A stretch of 64,000 nucleotides of DNA from Kalaharituber pfeilii (Eukaryota; Ascomycota; Pezizomycetes; Pezizales; Pezizaceae). A program made the position numbers and the translations under genes. Location: positions 310,001-374,000 of the forward strand of contig WHUZ01000023.1 of the NCBI GenBank assembly GCA_015179045.1. Reading direction: 5' to 3'. This document shows positions 35,718 to 49,096 of this stretch, piece after piece (position 1 is the stretch's first letter; the number at the start of each line of letters is the position of its first letter). The notes beneath the pieces were generated by a model that saw nothing but the letters and a program-made list of their open reading frames with translations, ran no database searches and had not been told where the DNA came from.

Positions 35718-38287
35718 TAGTTAGCTGAAGTCGACATTATAGGAGCGGGGTTCGGCTATTTTTCTTTTCTTTTTTTTTTTTTTTTAAAAAATAAGGGTTA
35801 ATCATTACACGTACACCGCCTTGGGTGCTATGACGAGATATCAAGAAAGGGGATAAACTCAACTGGGTATCCTCGATAGTAGCCTTCTAAAAGTCTTCAG
35901 GCTCGATTGGTGGAGGGGAAGAGATTGGGTGCATTAGGCTAACTGTACATATTGGGATATTCATGAAATAGAAAATCTGGTGTTCGCGATGCATAGACAT
36001 CCTCTCTGCGTTGCCATTAAGTTGGTCGTCTCAACTCACGCCTAGTAATAAAAATCTGACTATACCGAGACCACTTTCACATTACCAGTTGGTGTGCATG
36101 GCATGAGATTAACATTTCCTTCGACCTAGCTACTTTTTGAAAATCAGATTATGTTATCATAGCCACCTCTCTGTCCTTTCAGGCCTCTTCAATTGCTTTT
36201 ATCATGACAAATTCAGCTTTTGACACAGATCTGCATTTTCAAGGGCTACAGGACTACACCCTAACGGTCTTCACCGAGGAGCCTCGCATTGGACAGGATA
36301 TTAGCAATAGCGGGAATCAAAGTCTGCGGGAATCTCAGGGTAAGGTACCAGTCCAAGGTATGGTCGACGCGCGCAATTTCCTAACCTCGTCCCCAGCAAT
36401 TTCCGAGCAGTTACTGAACGTACTACGACATAAACTTTTCACCTAGCACTGGGGATGCACGTCATGCTGGGGCTGCAGCGCCGTGCTGAGAACAGCTGGT
36501 TCGCTTATGATAGATCGAGATTATCTAGCTTCCCTAACTCAACTGTCTCAAACCACGGCCGACACAGCATGACGGCGCTTGCGGCGGACCGGGAAATCAA
36601 AGCTCCATTCGAATCCGAACTTGTTACACAGATAATATCTCACTCGCATTTTTAGGGATGTTAATTAATTATTCCGCTCCATGCATTACAAAACTGCGAT
36701 CGTGTTACACGCAACCGCCTTCCGTATAAATCTCTCGGGCGAGAGTGATTTCTGATTAGAACCTTGCAATAAACGTACCCTCCCCTACACTGATACAACT
36801 ACTGCTAGGGCAATTTGCGTTGTCCGTGCTCGAATGCGGGGCTTTAAGTTTGGCAGCACAGACCCCAAAGCTTCGCTGAGGGGATTGTTCCATGACGTAC
36901 ATATTTTGGAAGTACAGTAAGTATCCTTACGACGTGGGTTTCCCCACATGCATGTTTGCAGCAGAGACATGTACGTACCTACATTTGTACTTTTGAACGC
37001 CGCCAGTCAACGATGCATCACAAACCTGCCTGCGGCCGACTCGGCCCGACCCTGCTTGTAGTTGCTTTGTGCAGTTCTAATTTGCCTCAGTTTTAAATTT
37101 CTTTTACTTGCAGAGTACATGTTTGAATTGCACTTGGAGTTGCACGACATACTAGCCCAAGGTCGTTTGCACACTCTAGTGTGGCACGGTAGGTTGGATT
37201 TCCAGATTTGCACGGGTCCCAACCATCCATATCACAGGATTCAGGTATTGGGCACTTTCACTAGGTTAGCCTTGTCGCTCATGAAATACGTACACAAGAT
37301 CATTTCCTGCCTCATCCAAACCGTACATACTAAGTAATATGTAGTAATTGCTAGCTGGTGGCCGCAACTTGAACACGCTTATCAGGATTCTGGTTTCTGT
37401 TTGTCGATGCCCACAGCTCGTCCGACCCTATCAGTGTCTTGGCTGCTTGGACGGACTTGGACGCACCCGCGCCCGCGCCTGCACCCTGCGCACAACGGCA
37501 TACTTAAAAGCCTAGGAAGTATATGTATTGCTCAGCTGCCGGTGTTTTGATTTGCTGGGGGGAGAGACATACAGATCTAGATTAAAGTTTAGAGACCGGA
37601 AAAAAAAGGAAAGAAAGTAAGAAATTTTTTGATGGGGCAGAAAAAAAAATTTGAAGATGCGGCTGTGCTACCTACATCCCGCATCACACCATGATTCCCG
37701 CCCTCAGTCACTCGTTGCAGTGATCACTGCTCCCTGCTTGCGCTGCTGATCCCACCGATCACAAAAAAGACCAATAACCTCGAAAGCGCCTCCCCGTTGG
37801 CGGGTGCATCGGCTTCCCACAATTTAACTCAGCACCCATCGGCCTAGTCCCGACATCCCCCCCCTCCCCAAGTCCTTAACTGCCACAACTCTCCCAACTA
37901 CCCAACCACCTCCAATCTTACATCCCTCTAAGGAGTCGCATTTCCGTAGACGCCTCTTCTCCGGCCCAGAATTATTACGCTGCTGTGTATGCGTTGCTGA
38001 TCTAGGTGAGCCGAATGCTACTCTTTTGGAACCACTTTGTTCGTCACAGGTGTCCGGACTGTTGATTGCTCTTCTTATCTTGGGTTCGACATCAGGGCAC
38101 AGACCGTGTAAGTGCGTCATGGCTAACAATCAAGATGGATAGTTGTCGTCTAAAACACTTACGCGCAGCTTCTTGATACTTCCACACCACTCCAAACAGG
38201 CAGATCCATCACTCACCGCTGTCATATATGTATTGAGCAACGAACCTTACCCATCTTCTCTTTGGACAACCTGTTGACGTCGTAGAA

Positions 38288-41200
38288 ATGGCGTGGGATC
38301 ACCTGTCGGTAAGGATAGCTATTATGTGCAGCATGCACTGGAGGTCGTTATTTCTTCAACGCGTGCCTAGCATTCTTGGAAACTTCAATGTCTTGTCGAA
38401 TACTTGCGATCTCTTGACAGCTAAACAATCGCACTTGGCATTGCTTGCATTCTTGGATTTTTCTTGGGACATGAAGCATACATGGAAATTGCAACTAGAG
38501 GGCCAATGACCAATGGCAAGGTCTAGAATGCAAATTGATGTTGTGGAATGCCTGTGTCAAAGGATGAGAGGAAGCAGTTTCGCGTCCTGGATCTCAACTT
38601 GTGGCACCCAATGGATACGGAGCATCAAACGAGTGTAGGAATGCTGGCTAACTTCTTCATACTGCATACAGATTAACCGCCCTCATCTGGCGTATGCTAT
38701 CATTGGAGGATTTACTTCCCTCTTTATGCTGGTTTCTCTCTTCGTAAAAGAGAAACTGTATATAGGCGAAGCTACAGTTGCCACAATATGTGGGATAATA
38801 TTTGGGCCATACGGGGCTGGATTATTTGATCCTGGGACCTGGGGAAACGTCGACCAAATTACTTTGGAGTGTAGCAGAATTGTGCTTGTCGTGCAATGCT
38901 TCGCCGTTGGTGTTGAATTACCGAAGGTTTTCTTTTAACTTCATTCGCAATATCTTAAATTGGTATTTTCGGCTGACGTTTCTCTAGCAATACATGACTC
39001 GGCATTGGCGTTCAGTGTTTATGCTTCTTGTCCCTGTGATGACGTTTGGCTGGCTCATCTGCTCGGTTTTCATTTGGTGGATGATACCAAAGCTTAGTTG
39101 GTTGGAGTCACTTTGTGTAGCTGCCTGTATCACGGCTACTGACCCTGTTTTGGCATCCTCAGTTGTTGGGAAGGGCAAATTTGCAAAGCGTATCCCGAAA
39201 CATCTTCGAGATCTTCTTTCAGCAGAATCAGGATGCAATGATGGAATGGCTTTCCCGTTCATTTACTTAAGTTTATATTTGATTGACTACAGGCCAAATG
39301 CCGGAAAAGTCTTTACCAACTGGTTCGTGCTCACAGTTCTATATGAATGCGTATTCGGATCTATCTTGGGAATAGCTATCGGTTATGGGGGGCGACATGC
39401 AATCAAATTCGCGGAGAGGAGAAGTCTTATTGACCGAGAATCTTTCCTATCGTTCTATTTTGTGCTGGCACTCTTCTGTGCCGGCATCGGTAGCATGCTC
39501 GGAGCTGACGATCTCCTGGTTGGCTTTTGCGCTGGGGTTGCGTTCAGTAACGACGGATGGTTTGCGCAGCGGACCGAAGAATCTCATGTTAGTAACGTCA
39601 TTGATCTGTTACTGAACTTGGCGTATTTTGTTTACTTCGGCTCAATTATACCATGGAGCTCCTATAATAATGCTGAATGGGGCATTACTCCGTGGAGGTT
39701 GGTGGTGATCGCTATTTTCGTTATCTTCTTCAGGAGAATACCAATTATGGTCGCCTTGAAGCCTTTTATTCCGGACATCAAGACATGGCGAGAAGCATTG
39801 TTCGCAGGCCACTTTGGGCCCATCGGAGGTACTTGCCCTTTAATCTGTTCTTGACATTACACAGCTGACTAGTCATTCACTCGCAGTTGGTGCTCTATTC
39901 GTTGCCATCCTAGCTAGAGCCGAGCTAGAGACGGGTGACACGACTCCGTTAGCAGAGCTACCACCTCCAGGATCGGTCAACTACATGATCATTGAACTGA
40001 TCTGGCCCATCGTTACTTTCCTTGTCGTTTCATCGGTATGACACTGTTTCCATGATAATGTGGATAGCGCGCTAACTAATATTAAATAGATTATCGTGCA
40101 CGGGTCCTCCATTGCCGTTTTTACGCTCGGAAAACATGTGAATACAATGCGTCTCACGATGTCATTTACTACTGGCAATGATGATGCTACATGGTTTAAC
40201 CGTTTGCCCATAATTGGCAGCAGAAGTACTTCAATGTCTTTTCGAAAGCCTGATGCGTCTGAGAGCTCGAATGAGAAGATAGTGGACACTGCAACTGCTG
40301 GTGGGCTCCTCAGCAGGGCATCAACACGCGGAAGAGATGAAAATGGAAGAGTCTCGAGCGAGGTACCTAGAAGACGAAGAGATGGAACTGGACGTCCAGT
40401 TGGTGGTGTCGGACTAATTCCTCCGCAATCCATATCTCCACGGCCTGCCGTCGAAATAGAAACTGAAACTTATAAGGAAGGGCGAAATCTCATATTTGAG
40501 GATAAGCAAGGCGATGTAATTGCCCAAGCGAAGACTCCCCCTCATGATCACCATGTGCATCCGCTTGACACAACGGCTATCGCAGAGAAGTTGAAGCACT
40601 CTGCTGAAAGAAAACCCAAGAGAACTGACACAAATGTCTCTGTTGATCCTGACTATGAAACTGGGAAACACAAGCCTGCAATGGCTTTCCGTTTCGATGA
40701 TAATATCATTGTTGAGGATGCCGATGGTGAAGTTATCAAACGGTACAAGATTCCCAGAACAAAGACAAAGCGTGGGACTGGTGATGTGGAGCAGGATCAG
40801 AGCTCTGGAGGAAAGGGTTCAGTCTTTGGTAGTTGGTTTGGTTTTGGTTCCAAGGAGCCAGAAGAGGATTTGTCTGAGCTCGGAATGATTACCGATGAGG
40901 AAACGGATGAAGCTAAGGTCCAAGGAAAACGTATTCGACTTCGAGACCATAAAGGGAGAAAATTAAGCAAGCAGCAATTTATACACGAGCTTCTGATGGA
41001 CCCTCATGCACGACGGGCAATGACGAGCCAAAGTAGCTTCTTCCCAGAGAATGAGCCCAGCGGTAGTAAAAGCGGCACGTTTCGCACGGTATCAGAGAGA
41101 CCAGTATTAAACAAGGCACAGACAGATCCGCAAGGTATCCCAACTGAGAAGTCAGTTGCGTTTGCTACTGGAGTGAATTCGAACATCATGGCAGACGATC

Positions 41201-41502
41201 TCACGGAGGGTGAAACTGCTGCCGAAAGAAGAAGGCGTGAGGCCGCGTTGGGAATCACGGGGGATGACAGTGACAGTGATGACGATGGTGCGCCCCGGGT
41301 TGTTGGTCATCCACGAGAAAAGAAGACAAGGGAGATTCGGTTCGCTGCTAAAGAGAGAGGCCAAAGACAGCGGGAAACTCCAGGCGCGGAAGCCTCCAGC
41401 AGCGGCAGTAGCAGTGAGGTCGATAATGGCAATGGAGGTACGTCTACACCGGGACGAATACAGTTTGCAGAAGACGCGAAGGGGAAGCAGAAACAAGGTT
41501 AA
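38288..41502 (+). CDS. nha1: Nha1-type Na+,K+/H+ antiporter
   Basis: Model: join(38288..38308, 38672..38926, 38988..39828, 39887..40035, 40090..41502), 892 aa. A plasma-membrane CPA1-family exchanger that expels Na+ and K+ for H+, giving salt and alkaline-pH tolerance. The first exon is only seven codons (MAWDHLS) and is followed by a 363-nt intron; the other introns are 54-61 nt. The membrane core (about 10-440) holds about twelve hydrophobic segments. It includes the ion-site region [18 protein letters not shown] (about 143) and [19 protein letters not shown] (about 169-187, with the conserved ND pair), and the end motif [14 protein letters not shown]. The tail (about 440-892) is hydrophilic, as in Nha1-type proteins, with blocks such as [19 protein letters not shown] and [20 protein letters not shown] that recall conserved tail regions of filamentous-fungal homologues. 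Very confident in family; the start exon rests on splice logic. Confidence 0.92.
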
Positions 41503-44324
41503 AAGAGTAGGGAGTCTTGTGCGGGTTTCCATCCCCCAATTCTTCAGCTGTGTCCTTGGTGATGTTCAAGGTTTGTGAAATATCTGGTTTGTTTCCTTGA
41601 GTTCTTGATTGGCATTACCCATGGTCGTTTGTGGTTGTCTTTGTTTTCAGATTTTCATGAATATGAGATGGAATGGATGTTGAGGCGCCTTTATATGATG
41701 TGGTATTGGCATTAGCACAAGGAGTAACGTGTATGGGAACGAACTCTGAACACGAAAATGTTAGATGAATGCTTGCATGTTCTAATTTGTTGTTTTGTTG
41801 TATATGCTGCTGGTAAACCTTAGCTGCTAGCTTTCAGTTGCTTAGAGGTACCTATAATGATCTCAGACCTTGCTTGCTTGCCTTGTTATTTTTATTTTAT
41901 TTTATTTTATTTTATTTTATTTTATTTTATTTTATTTTATTTTATTTTATTAATTTAATTTATTTTATTTTTTGTCTTTGAAGTATTATTATTGACTTAC
42001 AGTCTCATGATATTGACGTTCGGATTCCTTCCTCTGGGTATTGCTTTTCCCTTTTTCTTTCTCTCTTACACGGGCTATTGCGGCTCTCTACTTGCTTTTT
42101 CGATATATTGCTGAGATTTTTTTCCTCCTGATTCCTCAAGTTAACTCCCTGTTCTGGTATACATATGTTTTGTCTTTTGGGAGGCCTTACAAGGTTCAGA
42201 AAATAGTTCCCTCAGTATCTCTTTCTTTCTTTTCTTCTCTTTTTTCTTTATTGCTTCCCCCCCCTTCAGCTTTAAGTTTCTCAACATGTGCTTACTTTTT
42301 CAAAATGTATATTTTTCTTTTGCCATTTGTAGAGTGAGCTCTCAAGGGGCTCTTAAGATGCCGTATCTGTGTGCCGATCTATCTTTGAACCGCTGTAGTA
42401 AGATCGTTACATGGAGTGAACGTGCAAAAACTGGGATGCATGTGGATATGATATGCATAGGTCGAGACTGGGCGTGAGACTAGCGACGGTTGGGAATATG
42501 CTTGCGATCTGAAGTCCGCGATTCGACAACTTTGGGTCAAACTTGGAGGTACTGGTGGTATATGCACATAAACATTCTATCAATGAAGTCTTACATGTGC
42601 CAGTTTTTTCCTTTGATACAATTGTTATTTGCATACGTATGATACAGCATGGGTCACTGAGCGGCAATGACGGTAGGCGTTGCGCATGCGCAGGATTGAC
42701 TTACTTATCGGAACGTAAGCTGCTGCGGGGTAGGAATCGTTGGTGGGGTGGGAGAGGGTGGGAGTCGCAGACGACATTCTACTTCCTTCTTCTCTGATGT
42801 TCCTCACGCATTCGTCGGCACCTTCGACTAACCGTCACAAGCCCTGGGAAAACCAAGAGCCGCAGGCCGCTGCTGCACGACAGTGCTGATAGCGGCAAAA
42901 ATGTGACTCCAGCACTGTTACGGATACTGTTCGTGTCCAACCCGGGGGGCGGCTGTCGATCAGTGGAAATGAATCGGTATTCGCGCCAATGGGCACGTTT
43001 TGTTTCATTTGTTGGCTCTGGTTGGTTTTGCGGGCGCCAAGAGCGAAGGATGATGGGTCAGGCACTCGCAGCCAGCGCCCAGCAGCCAGCACGCTGTCGC
43101 TGCGGTCTGCTGCTGAGTGCCACGCTGCGACGCCCGCTGCGTAGCCCGTGGCACGGCGGCCGACCTCCACCGCTGGGCCAGTAGGTAGTGCTCGCCCACC
43201 CCCCACCACCGCACACTGCTCAGGCCTGTCCACGCATTGCTCGCATTTGCCTCGCTCCCTCACCCAAAACCCACTCCATGGCCGTCAGCGAATCGTTCTG
43301 CCACCGCAGACGGACCTAACGTGGGAATCCGGTGCCTTTTTATCCCTACCCACCCCTCCCCTCTCATCACTTGCTCCTCGCCCCAACCGCTGCCATAGTA
43401 CATACCGCTAATCCTATCACCCTTCAGCTCACTGGCCGCTCGCAATTGGCCATCGTTCTTTAGTCATCCACCGCACGCCTATTGCTCTGTGCTTTTCCAC
43501 TGGCCGTCGTCAAAGGCTGTCGATATCACGGTTTTGCAGGGGTCCTCAGCACGGGAAAATTGAAAGACATCGGACCGCACCAAACTATCCGCTAACGTGA
43601 ACTACGAAGCTCTTACTTAAACTCTCTGCGAAAGCGAGTCTGCCCTAAGTCAACCCACCTGGACTTCTTACCGTCGGTTCCGCACGCCGCTGCCTTGACC
43701 TCGCTTCGTTCACCTTTCCTTTTAATATCATTCCCCTCTTTCCCTTACCCTCTTGATCCTTCCCACTCTTCCCCGGTACACCATCACGCAACAATCAAAT
43801 CTGTGTGAGGGTGTTTGTCCATCGGCCATCAGCTTTGCTGAACTGCTCCTCACCAGTGCCATCCATACGTAGGGCAGGGGTGGTGCATAGAGGTATTTCT
43901 GGAAACTTCTGGGATTGCATTGCAGCGAAAAGCCCCATTAATCATTCATTTCATTGATCTTCGGCTGTATAAACACCGGAGCGACGCAGCCCTCTCCTCG
44001 ATAAGATAGAAAGTGAAATTTGAACGTTAACCGCGGAAAGCAATAAGATCACCGCTGCAAGCAGCTGCAGCACTGGGATAGCTGCGGGATTTCAAGCATT
44101 CGAAGTTAGGGTTGTTAGGTCTCATTGAGAAGCCGTGGTAATCTGAACTGCAGCAACTTGACTCCTCAAGTTTTACTTCTACAACTCTGATCTCGGTGAC
44201 GGCATCATTGTTGTGGAACATCGCAAGGTTCAGGTTCTAATTACCGCCATCTCCACACTAACCTTATCCCCCGGTCCCTAGCCTCCGGCTGCTATTCAAA
44301 ATTCCGCCTTCACGCAAGCCCTGG
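41503..44324. other. nha1 3' flank and long 5' region of spg1
   Basis: It contains the TTTTA microsatellite, pyrimidine-rich stretches (about 42040-42270), a GC-rich island at about 42840-43260 and a CT-rich leader at 43260-43800. Open frames in the island look compositional. No supported gene. Confidence 0.5.
41889..41951. repeat. TTTTA pentanucleotide microsatellite
   Basis: About twelve nearly perfect TTTTA units in the nha1 3' flank. A similar array, as its complement, lies at 56101-56136. Confidence 0.95.
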
Positions 44325-45366
44325 ATGATGAACCAGCCCTTACCTACTATACCATCAGCAACAAGTTCTACAGTCGATCTTCCAAGCTCAGTTAAGCAAT
44401 ATAGTGAAAACGACAACGATACAGGGATGACGTCCTTACAGTTTAATGACCCCTCACAATCATCTTCCAATTATGTACCAGGAAATTCGCGATCGGATGC
44501 GCCGGGTACCCCCTCTGGATCTGGCGGAGGTAACTCATATCACCAGCAACAGGGCAGCACGTCATCAACAGGATCTGGCAGCGGACAGACGCAAGGTCAA
44601 CAGTCTGGGGATTATGCAGGGAGAAGGAATAGTGTGGTTATCAAGGTCGGGATGGTTGGAGATGCGCAGATTGGGAAGACTAGTTTGATGGTAAAATATG
44701 TGGAAGGAAGCTTTGATGAGGATTACATTCAAACATTGGGTACTACATCATCATTCTCTTCGTCATATCGCGGTTGACTGACAAATACCGCTCGTAGGTG
44801 TGAATTTTATGGAGAAGACAATTTCGATTCGAAACACTGAAATTACGTTCAGTATCTGGGATCTTGGTGGACAGCGGGAGTTCGTCAACATGCTTCCACT
44901 TGTCTGCAACGATGCAGTCGCAATATTGTTTATGTTCGATTTGACACGAAAGAGTACGTTAAACAGTATCAAGGAATGGTACAGGCAAGCTAGAGGATTC
45001 AACAAGACTGCTATCCCGTTCTTGGTTGGCACGAAATTCGATCACTTTGTCAACTTCCCCAAGGAGGATCAGGAGGAAATCAGCAAGCAGGTATGTAGGA
45101 ATCTTATGGACATGGTTTGAGGTTAACTGGTGGAGCAGGCAAGGAAATTTGCAAGGGCGATGAAAGCAAGTTTGATCTTCAGTAGTACTAGCCACAGTAT
45201 CAACATCCAAAAGGTTTGTTTGATCAATAGGGATTGGTTTATTATGTGAGTCTAATATAGGTTTCAGATATTTAAAATTGTCCTATCGAAATCTTTCGAC
45301 CTCAAATGTACGATACCCGAGATTGAACAAGTCGGCGAGCCGCTTCTCTTGTACCAAGATGTCTAA
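44325..45366 (+). CDS. spg1: Spg1/Tem1 Ras-like septation GTPase
   Basis: Model: join(44325..44739, 44798..45090, 45139..45213, 45268..45366), 293 aa. The GTPase switches on the septation initiation/mitotic exit network at the spindle pole body. Residues 1 to about 105 are a low-complexity Ser/Gly/Gln extension. The GTPase core then follows: P-loop [10 protein letters not shown] (about 112-121), the switch region [15 protein letters not shown]3 motif [28 protein letters not shown], and the Spg1-typical GTKFD in place of NKxD. The C-terminus ends without a CaaX box, as expected for Spg1/Tem1. Fission yeast Spg1 lacks such a long N-terminal extension, so this one is distinctive. ATGATG gives two adjacent possible starts. 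Introns are 48-58 nt. Confidence 0.95.
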
Positions 45367-46799
45367 GGGTCCCGGGCGTTCCTAATCCTAAGGGAATGGG
45401 TTTTATGACTTACGTTGACATCATGCTATTCGACCACAAAAATTCCCGATAATTGATGCTAGCTATTTAATTGCATTTTCTTTTTCCACCCTCAATGATT
45501 CAGAAGCTCTTAAGTTGGCTACGGCGGAGGAGTATTATGTAGCGAGGTATGTCAACCTGGTATGGTCGACAACCGTAGGATTTAAATGGTTTATGAGAGT
45601 TTTTGATATACCAACAGGACAGAATTAGTAGGAAGGGCCTCATTCTTCTGACAACGACGAATTGGCTGCTTTCTTTGATAGTTTTGTTTATTCAGTCATT
45701 GGTTGGCTTATCTGATTTCTTGCAGCTGAAACGGCTCAACAAGTTTATATCTTATTATGTATTGTCTCGACTCTTCCTATTTTCATTTTCTCTGCATAAC
45801 TCAGCCAGTTGTTGCTGTTCGTAGTCTGTTCAATCCGCGCACCCGTCTTGTTGTTCATTTTTGGTTTTCTTACACGTTGTGTTTCGTGTTCTGTTTATTG
45901 ATTCTTTATTTATGATATTATATCCCTATATAAGTATTTTAGTGGACAGCATACCGGATGGGCAAGGGCATTGGGTGCAGTAACCTCGTGAAGGTGGGGT
46001 GGGTGGGGGAGATATTACGTGTTTGTTGCGGCGTGTCCCGGAAAACTAACAGGAAGAGTTGGGAGCTCTGAATGCAAGTGTGAGAAGAAATTGAATTCTT
46101 TGGTTTTTAATGACGCGTGCGTGCAGCCACTTATATAGACTGCTCTGAGGGTAAGCATGTTATACTATTGAAAGACAAGCGGAAACAATTATTATGCGGG
46201 TTATAGTTAAGATCTGGGGGCCGCGATTGGGGCGAGACTGAGCATATGGAGATCGAATACTCCGCAGCTCCGGTCCCCGTAGTAGGCAGTCGTACGAGGA
46301 CGGACTGATTGCCGTATGGTACGTTGTTGTGCCCTGTGCAATGAAGCTATTCCGCATAGAGACACGGCCAGATTACCCCGCCAACGCCGCAAGTCATTGC
46401 ATATGCAGCGGCCCCACGTAGTCAGGCTGCATCGAGGGGTTATGCACGGAAGGCCAACGCAGTGCCAGCGCTGGGCACTCCAACATCCGCTTAAGAGGGG
46501 ATCCTGAGTCTGAGTGGGATCCTGAGCCGCACGCGTGCTTGCCTCGAATTCCAGTCCCCCGCTGACCTTGCTTGCATTCTGACACAGCCCCCATCCCTCT
46601 CCGCCCGCTTCCAAGTCACCAGAGCACCCTGGCTTACCTCTCCCCGCGGGTCGTCCTTTTCCTAAGTTTGCTTGTATTTCTCCTCGCCATCCTGGCTCCC
46701 CTCCTCCGCCTCCGCTCCGTCCTCCATCACCTCCCTCTCCTCTCCACAATCACCACAGCAGCTACGGCAACCCAACACCGCCTCCTCACCACCACTGCC
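45367..46799. other. Spacer between spg1 and the M3 peptidase gene
   Basis: AT-rich spg1 3' flank, then a GC-richer block at about 46200-46570. An open frame continuous with the peptidase CDS runs upstream from 46799 to 46566 but has no ATG. No separate gene is supported. Confidence 0.5.
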
Positions 46800-49096
46800 A
46801 TGACTCCTCGCGCGCCACCGCAGGCCCCTCCCTCCTTCACCCATACTCCCCAGTCCCTCCTTTCCGAGACTAGGGATCTCATTGCCAAGTCGAGGGCGCT
46901 TGAGGACGAGATTGCGGCCAAATACACGCCGGAGAATGCAACATTCGAAAATGTCCTGAAGGTGTTTGCAGACGATGAAAGTGACATGGCGCTGAAGACC
47001 CATATTATTGGGTTTTATCAGTATGTGTCGCCGAATCAGGAGCTGAGAGATGCCAGCAGTACTGCGGAAAAGGAGTTGGAGGTATGTTCTTCACCATATT
47101 TCTATTGCTCACTCTCTACTGTCAATTGGCCGTGGGGTTATGCTAATATTTCAGTGGAACTGGGAAATATAGGATTTTGCAATCGAATCTAGCATGAGAG
47201 AGGACATTTTCAAGCTCGTCAAAGCCATACACGAAAATCCTGCCTTCAAGGACCTTGACCCAGAATCTGCCCGCCTTCTCCAAAAGAGCTACAAGGGCTA
47301 CATCCGCTCCGGTCTTGATCTCCCGCCGGAACCCCAACGCGCCCGCTTTAAGGAGATCAAGAAAAGGCTCTCTACTCTCGCCATTGACTTTTCCAAGCGT
47401 CTCAATGAGGAAAAGGGAGGGATCTGGTTCACTCCAGAGGAGCTAGCTGGTGTCCCAGATGACGTTCTCGCCGGGCTCAAGAAGGGGGAGCCTGGGTCTG
47501 AGAATGAGGGAAAGCTGTTCTTGACCTACAAGTACCCGGATTTGTTTCCAACCATGAAGTACGCCATTTCCGCAGAGACTAGGAAGAGGGTATTTTTGGG
47601 GAATGAAAATAAGTGTAATGAGAACGCACCGCTGTTCAAGGAGGCAATTGTGTTGAGGGATGAGAAGGCGAGGTTGTTGGGATTCAAGAGCCATGCGGCG
47701 TTTGTGTTGGATGAGAAGATGGCAAAGACCCCGGAAACGGTGAAGAGTTTCTTGGATGATTTGAGGGAGAAGTTGACGCCGGGGGGCGAGAAGGAGAGGC
47801 AGGTGTTGGTTGAGTTAAAGAAGAAGGAGAGGGCTCAGAGGGGAGAGGCATTTGATGGGAAGTACTATTTGTGGGATCATAGGTGGGTTTCCTTCATAAC
47901 ATATATATATGCGGTGGATAGGACGAGGTTGATAATCTTCTCTCTAATGATAGGTATTATGACCGCCTTCTGCTTGAGGAGTCGTACTCCCTTGACGCAC
48001 AAAAGATTGCTGAATACTTCCCCCTCCAATCTACCATCGACGGTATGCTCACGATCTTTGAGCGCCTTTTTGGCCTCGAATTCATCATGGTAACGGACCC
48101 TACCGAACTCGAGGGCGTCAGATGGCACGAGGACGCGAAACTGTACCAAGTCTGGAACGATAAGCCGGAAGATGGGTTTGTAGGGTGGTTGTATTTGGAT
48201 TTGCATCCGAGAGAAGGCAAGTATGGACATGCGGCAAACTTTAACTTACAGCCGGGTTTCACGCAGAAGGATGGAAAGAGGCATTACCCGGCCACAGCGC
48301 TGGTTTGCAACTTCTCAAAGCCCACGAAGGATAAACCGAGTTTATTGAAGCATGATGAAGTGGTATGTTTATACTGAGCTCATTTTATCGCGGGAGCTGA
48401 TATAGACCTTTACAGGTTACCCTTTTCCATGAGCTCGGCCACGGCATCCACGACCTCGTCTCGGTAACCCACTATTCCCGCTTCCACGGGACCTCCGTCG
48501 TCGGTGACTTTGTCGAGGCTCCCTCCCAAATGCTTGAAAACTGGTGCTGGACCTCATCCGAACTCACCTCTCTGTCGTCTCACTACGCATCGGGCGAAAA
48601 GATCCCTGAAGAGCTGGTCAACACCATCATCAGGACCAAGCACGTCAACGATGCGCTGTTCAACCTCCGGCAACTCCATTTTGCCATCTTTGACATGCGC
48701 GTGCACGACGTCGACTCTTCCGAGGAAGTCAAGTCGCTGGACCCTGCGTCCCTGTACAACCGTCTGCGCACTGAGATCTCCGGACTGGACTCTCCTGAAC
48801 AGGATCAGAACTTTGGAAACGGGCAAGCTACCTTTGGACATTTGATGGGTGGGTATGATTCGGGTTATTATGGGTACTTGTGGAGCCAGGTGTTTTCGAT
48901 GGATATGTTTTATACTAGGTTTAAGAAAGCTCCGATGAATGGGGAGGAGGGGAGGAGGTATAGAAAGGTGGTGTTGGAGAGGGGAGGGTCGAGGGAGGAG
49001 ATGGACGTTTTGAAGGAGTTTCTGGGTAGAGAGCCGAATTCGAAGGCATTTCTGGAGGAACTGGGATTGTTGGTCGGGGAGGGAGTGAAGGCATAG
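46800..49096 (+). CDS. prd1: M3 metallopeptidase, saccharolysin/thimet oligopeptidase
   Basis: Model: join(46800..47081, 47173..47882, 47954..48362, 48416..49096), 693 aa, close to the roughly 700 aa of yeast Prd1. A zinc oligopeptidase that cleaves short peptides in cytosol and/or the mitochondrial intermembrane space. The catalytic HEXXH is HELGH (about 472-476), followed by the downstream Glu ligand in DFVEAPSQMLENW (about 501). Other M3 landmarks are GWLYLDLHPREGKYGHAA, the YYLWDHRYYDRLLLEE region across intron 2, and the substrate-binding GGYDSGYYGYLWSQVF. The first ATG in the frame is 46800. The frame stays open for 78 codons upstream without ATG and codes a hydrophobic, Arg-containing stretch. 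A non-AUG or spliced N-terminal extension is therefore possible. Confidence 0.93.

Larger units (their letters stand above)
31649..38287. other. Repeat-rich, gene-poor region
   Basis: It holds a diverged repeat pair (31950-32190 and 34372-34702), transposon-end fragments near 33686-33833, a 41-nt A run, and a 790-bp pogo-like MITE (34928-35717). A small ATG-started 80-codon frame at 36204-36446 has no recognisable domain. From about 37400 the DNA is the 5' flank of nha1, with GC-rich words. A minus-strand frame near 37824-38117 is divergent from nha1 but unrecognised. Confidence 0.5.

Noticed and set aside
46566..46799. Annotating the peptidase from the upstream TTG
   Set aside because: TTG starts are rare in fungi. 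ATG 46800 gives a family-typical length; the extension is reported only as a finding.
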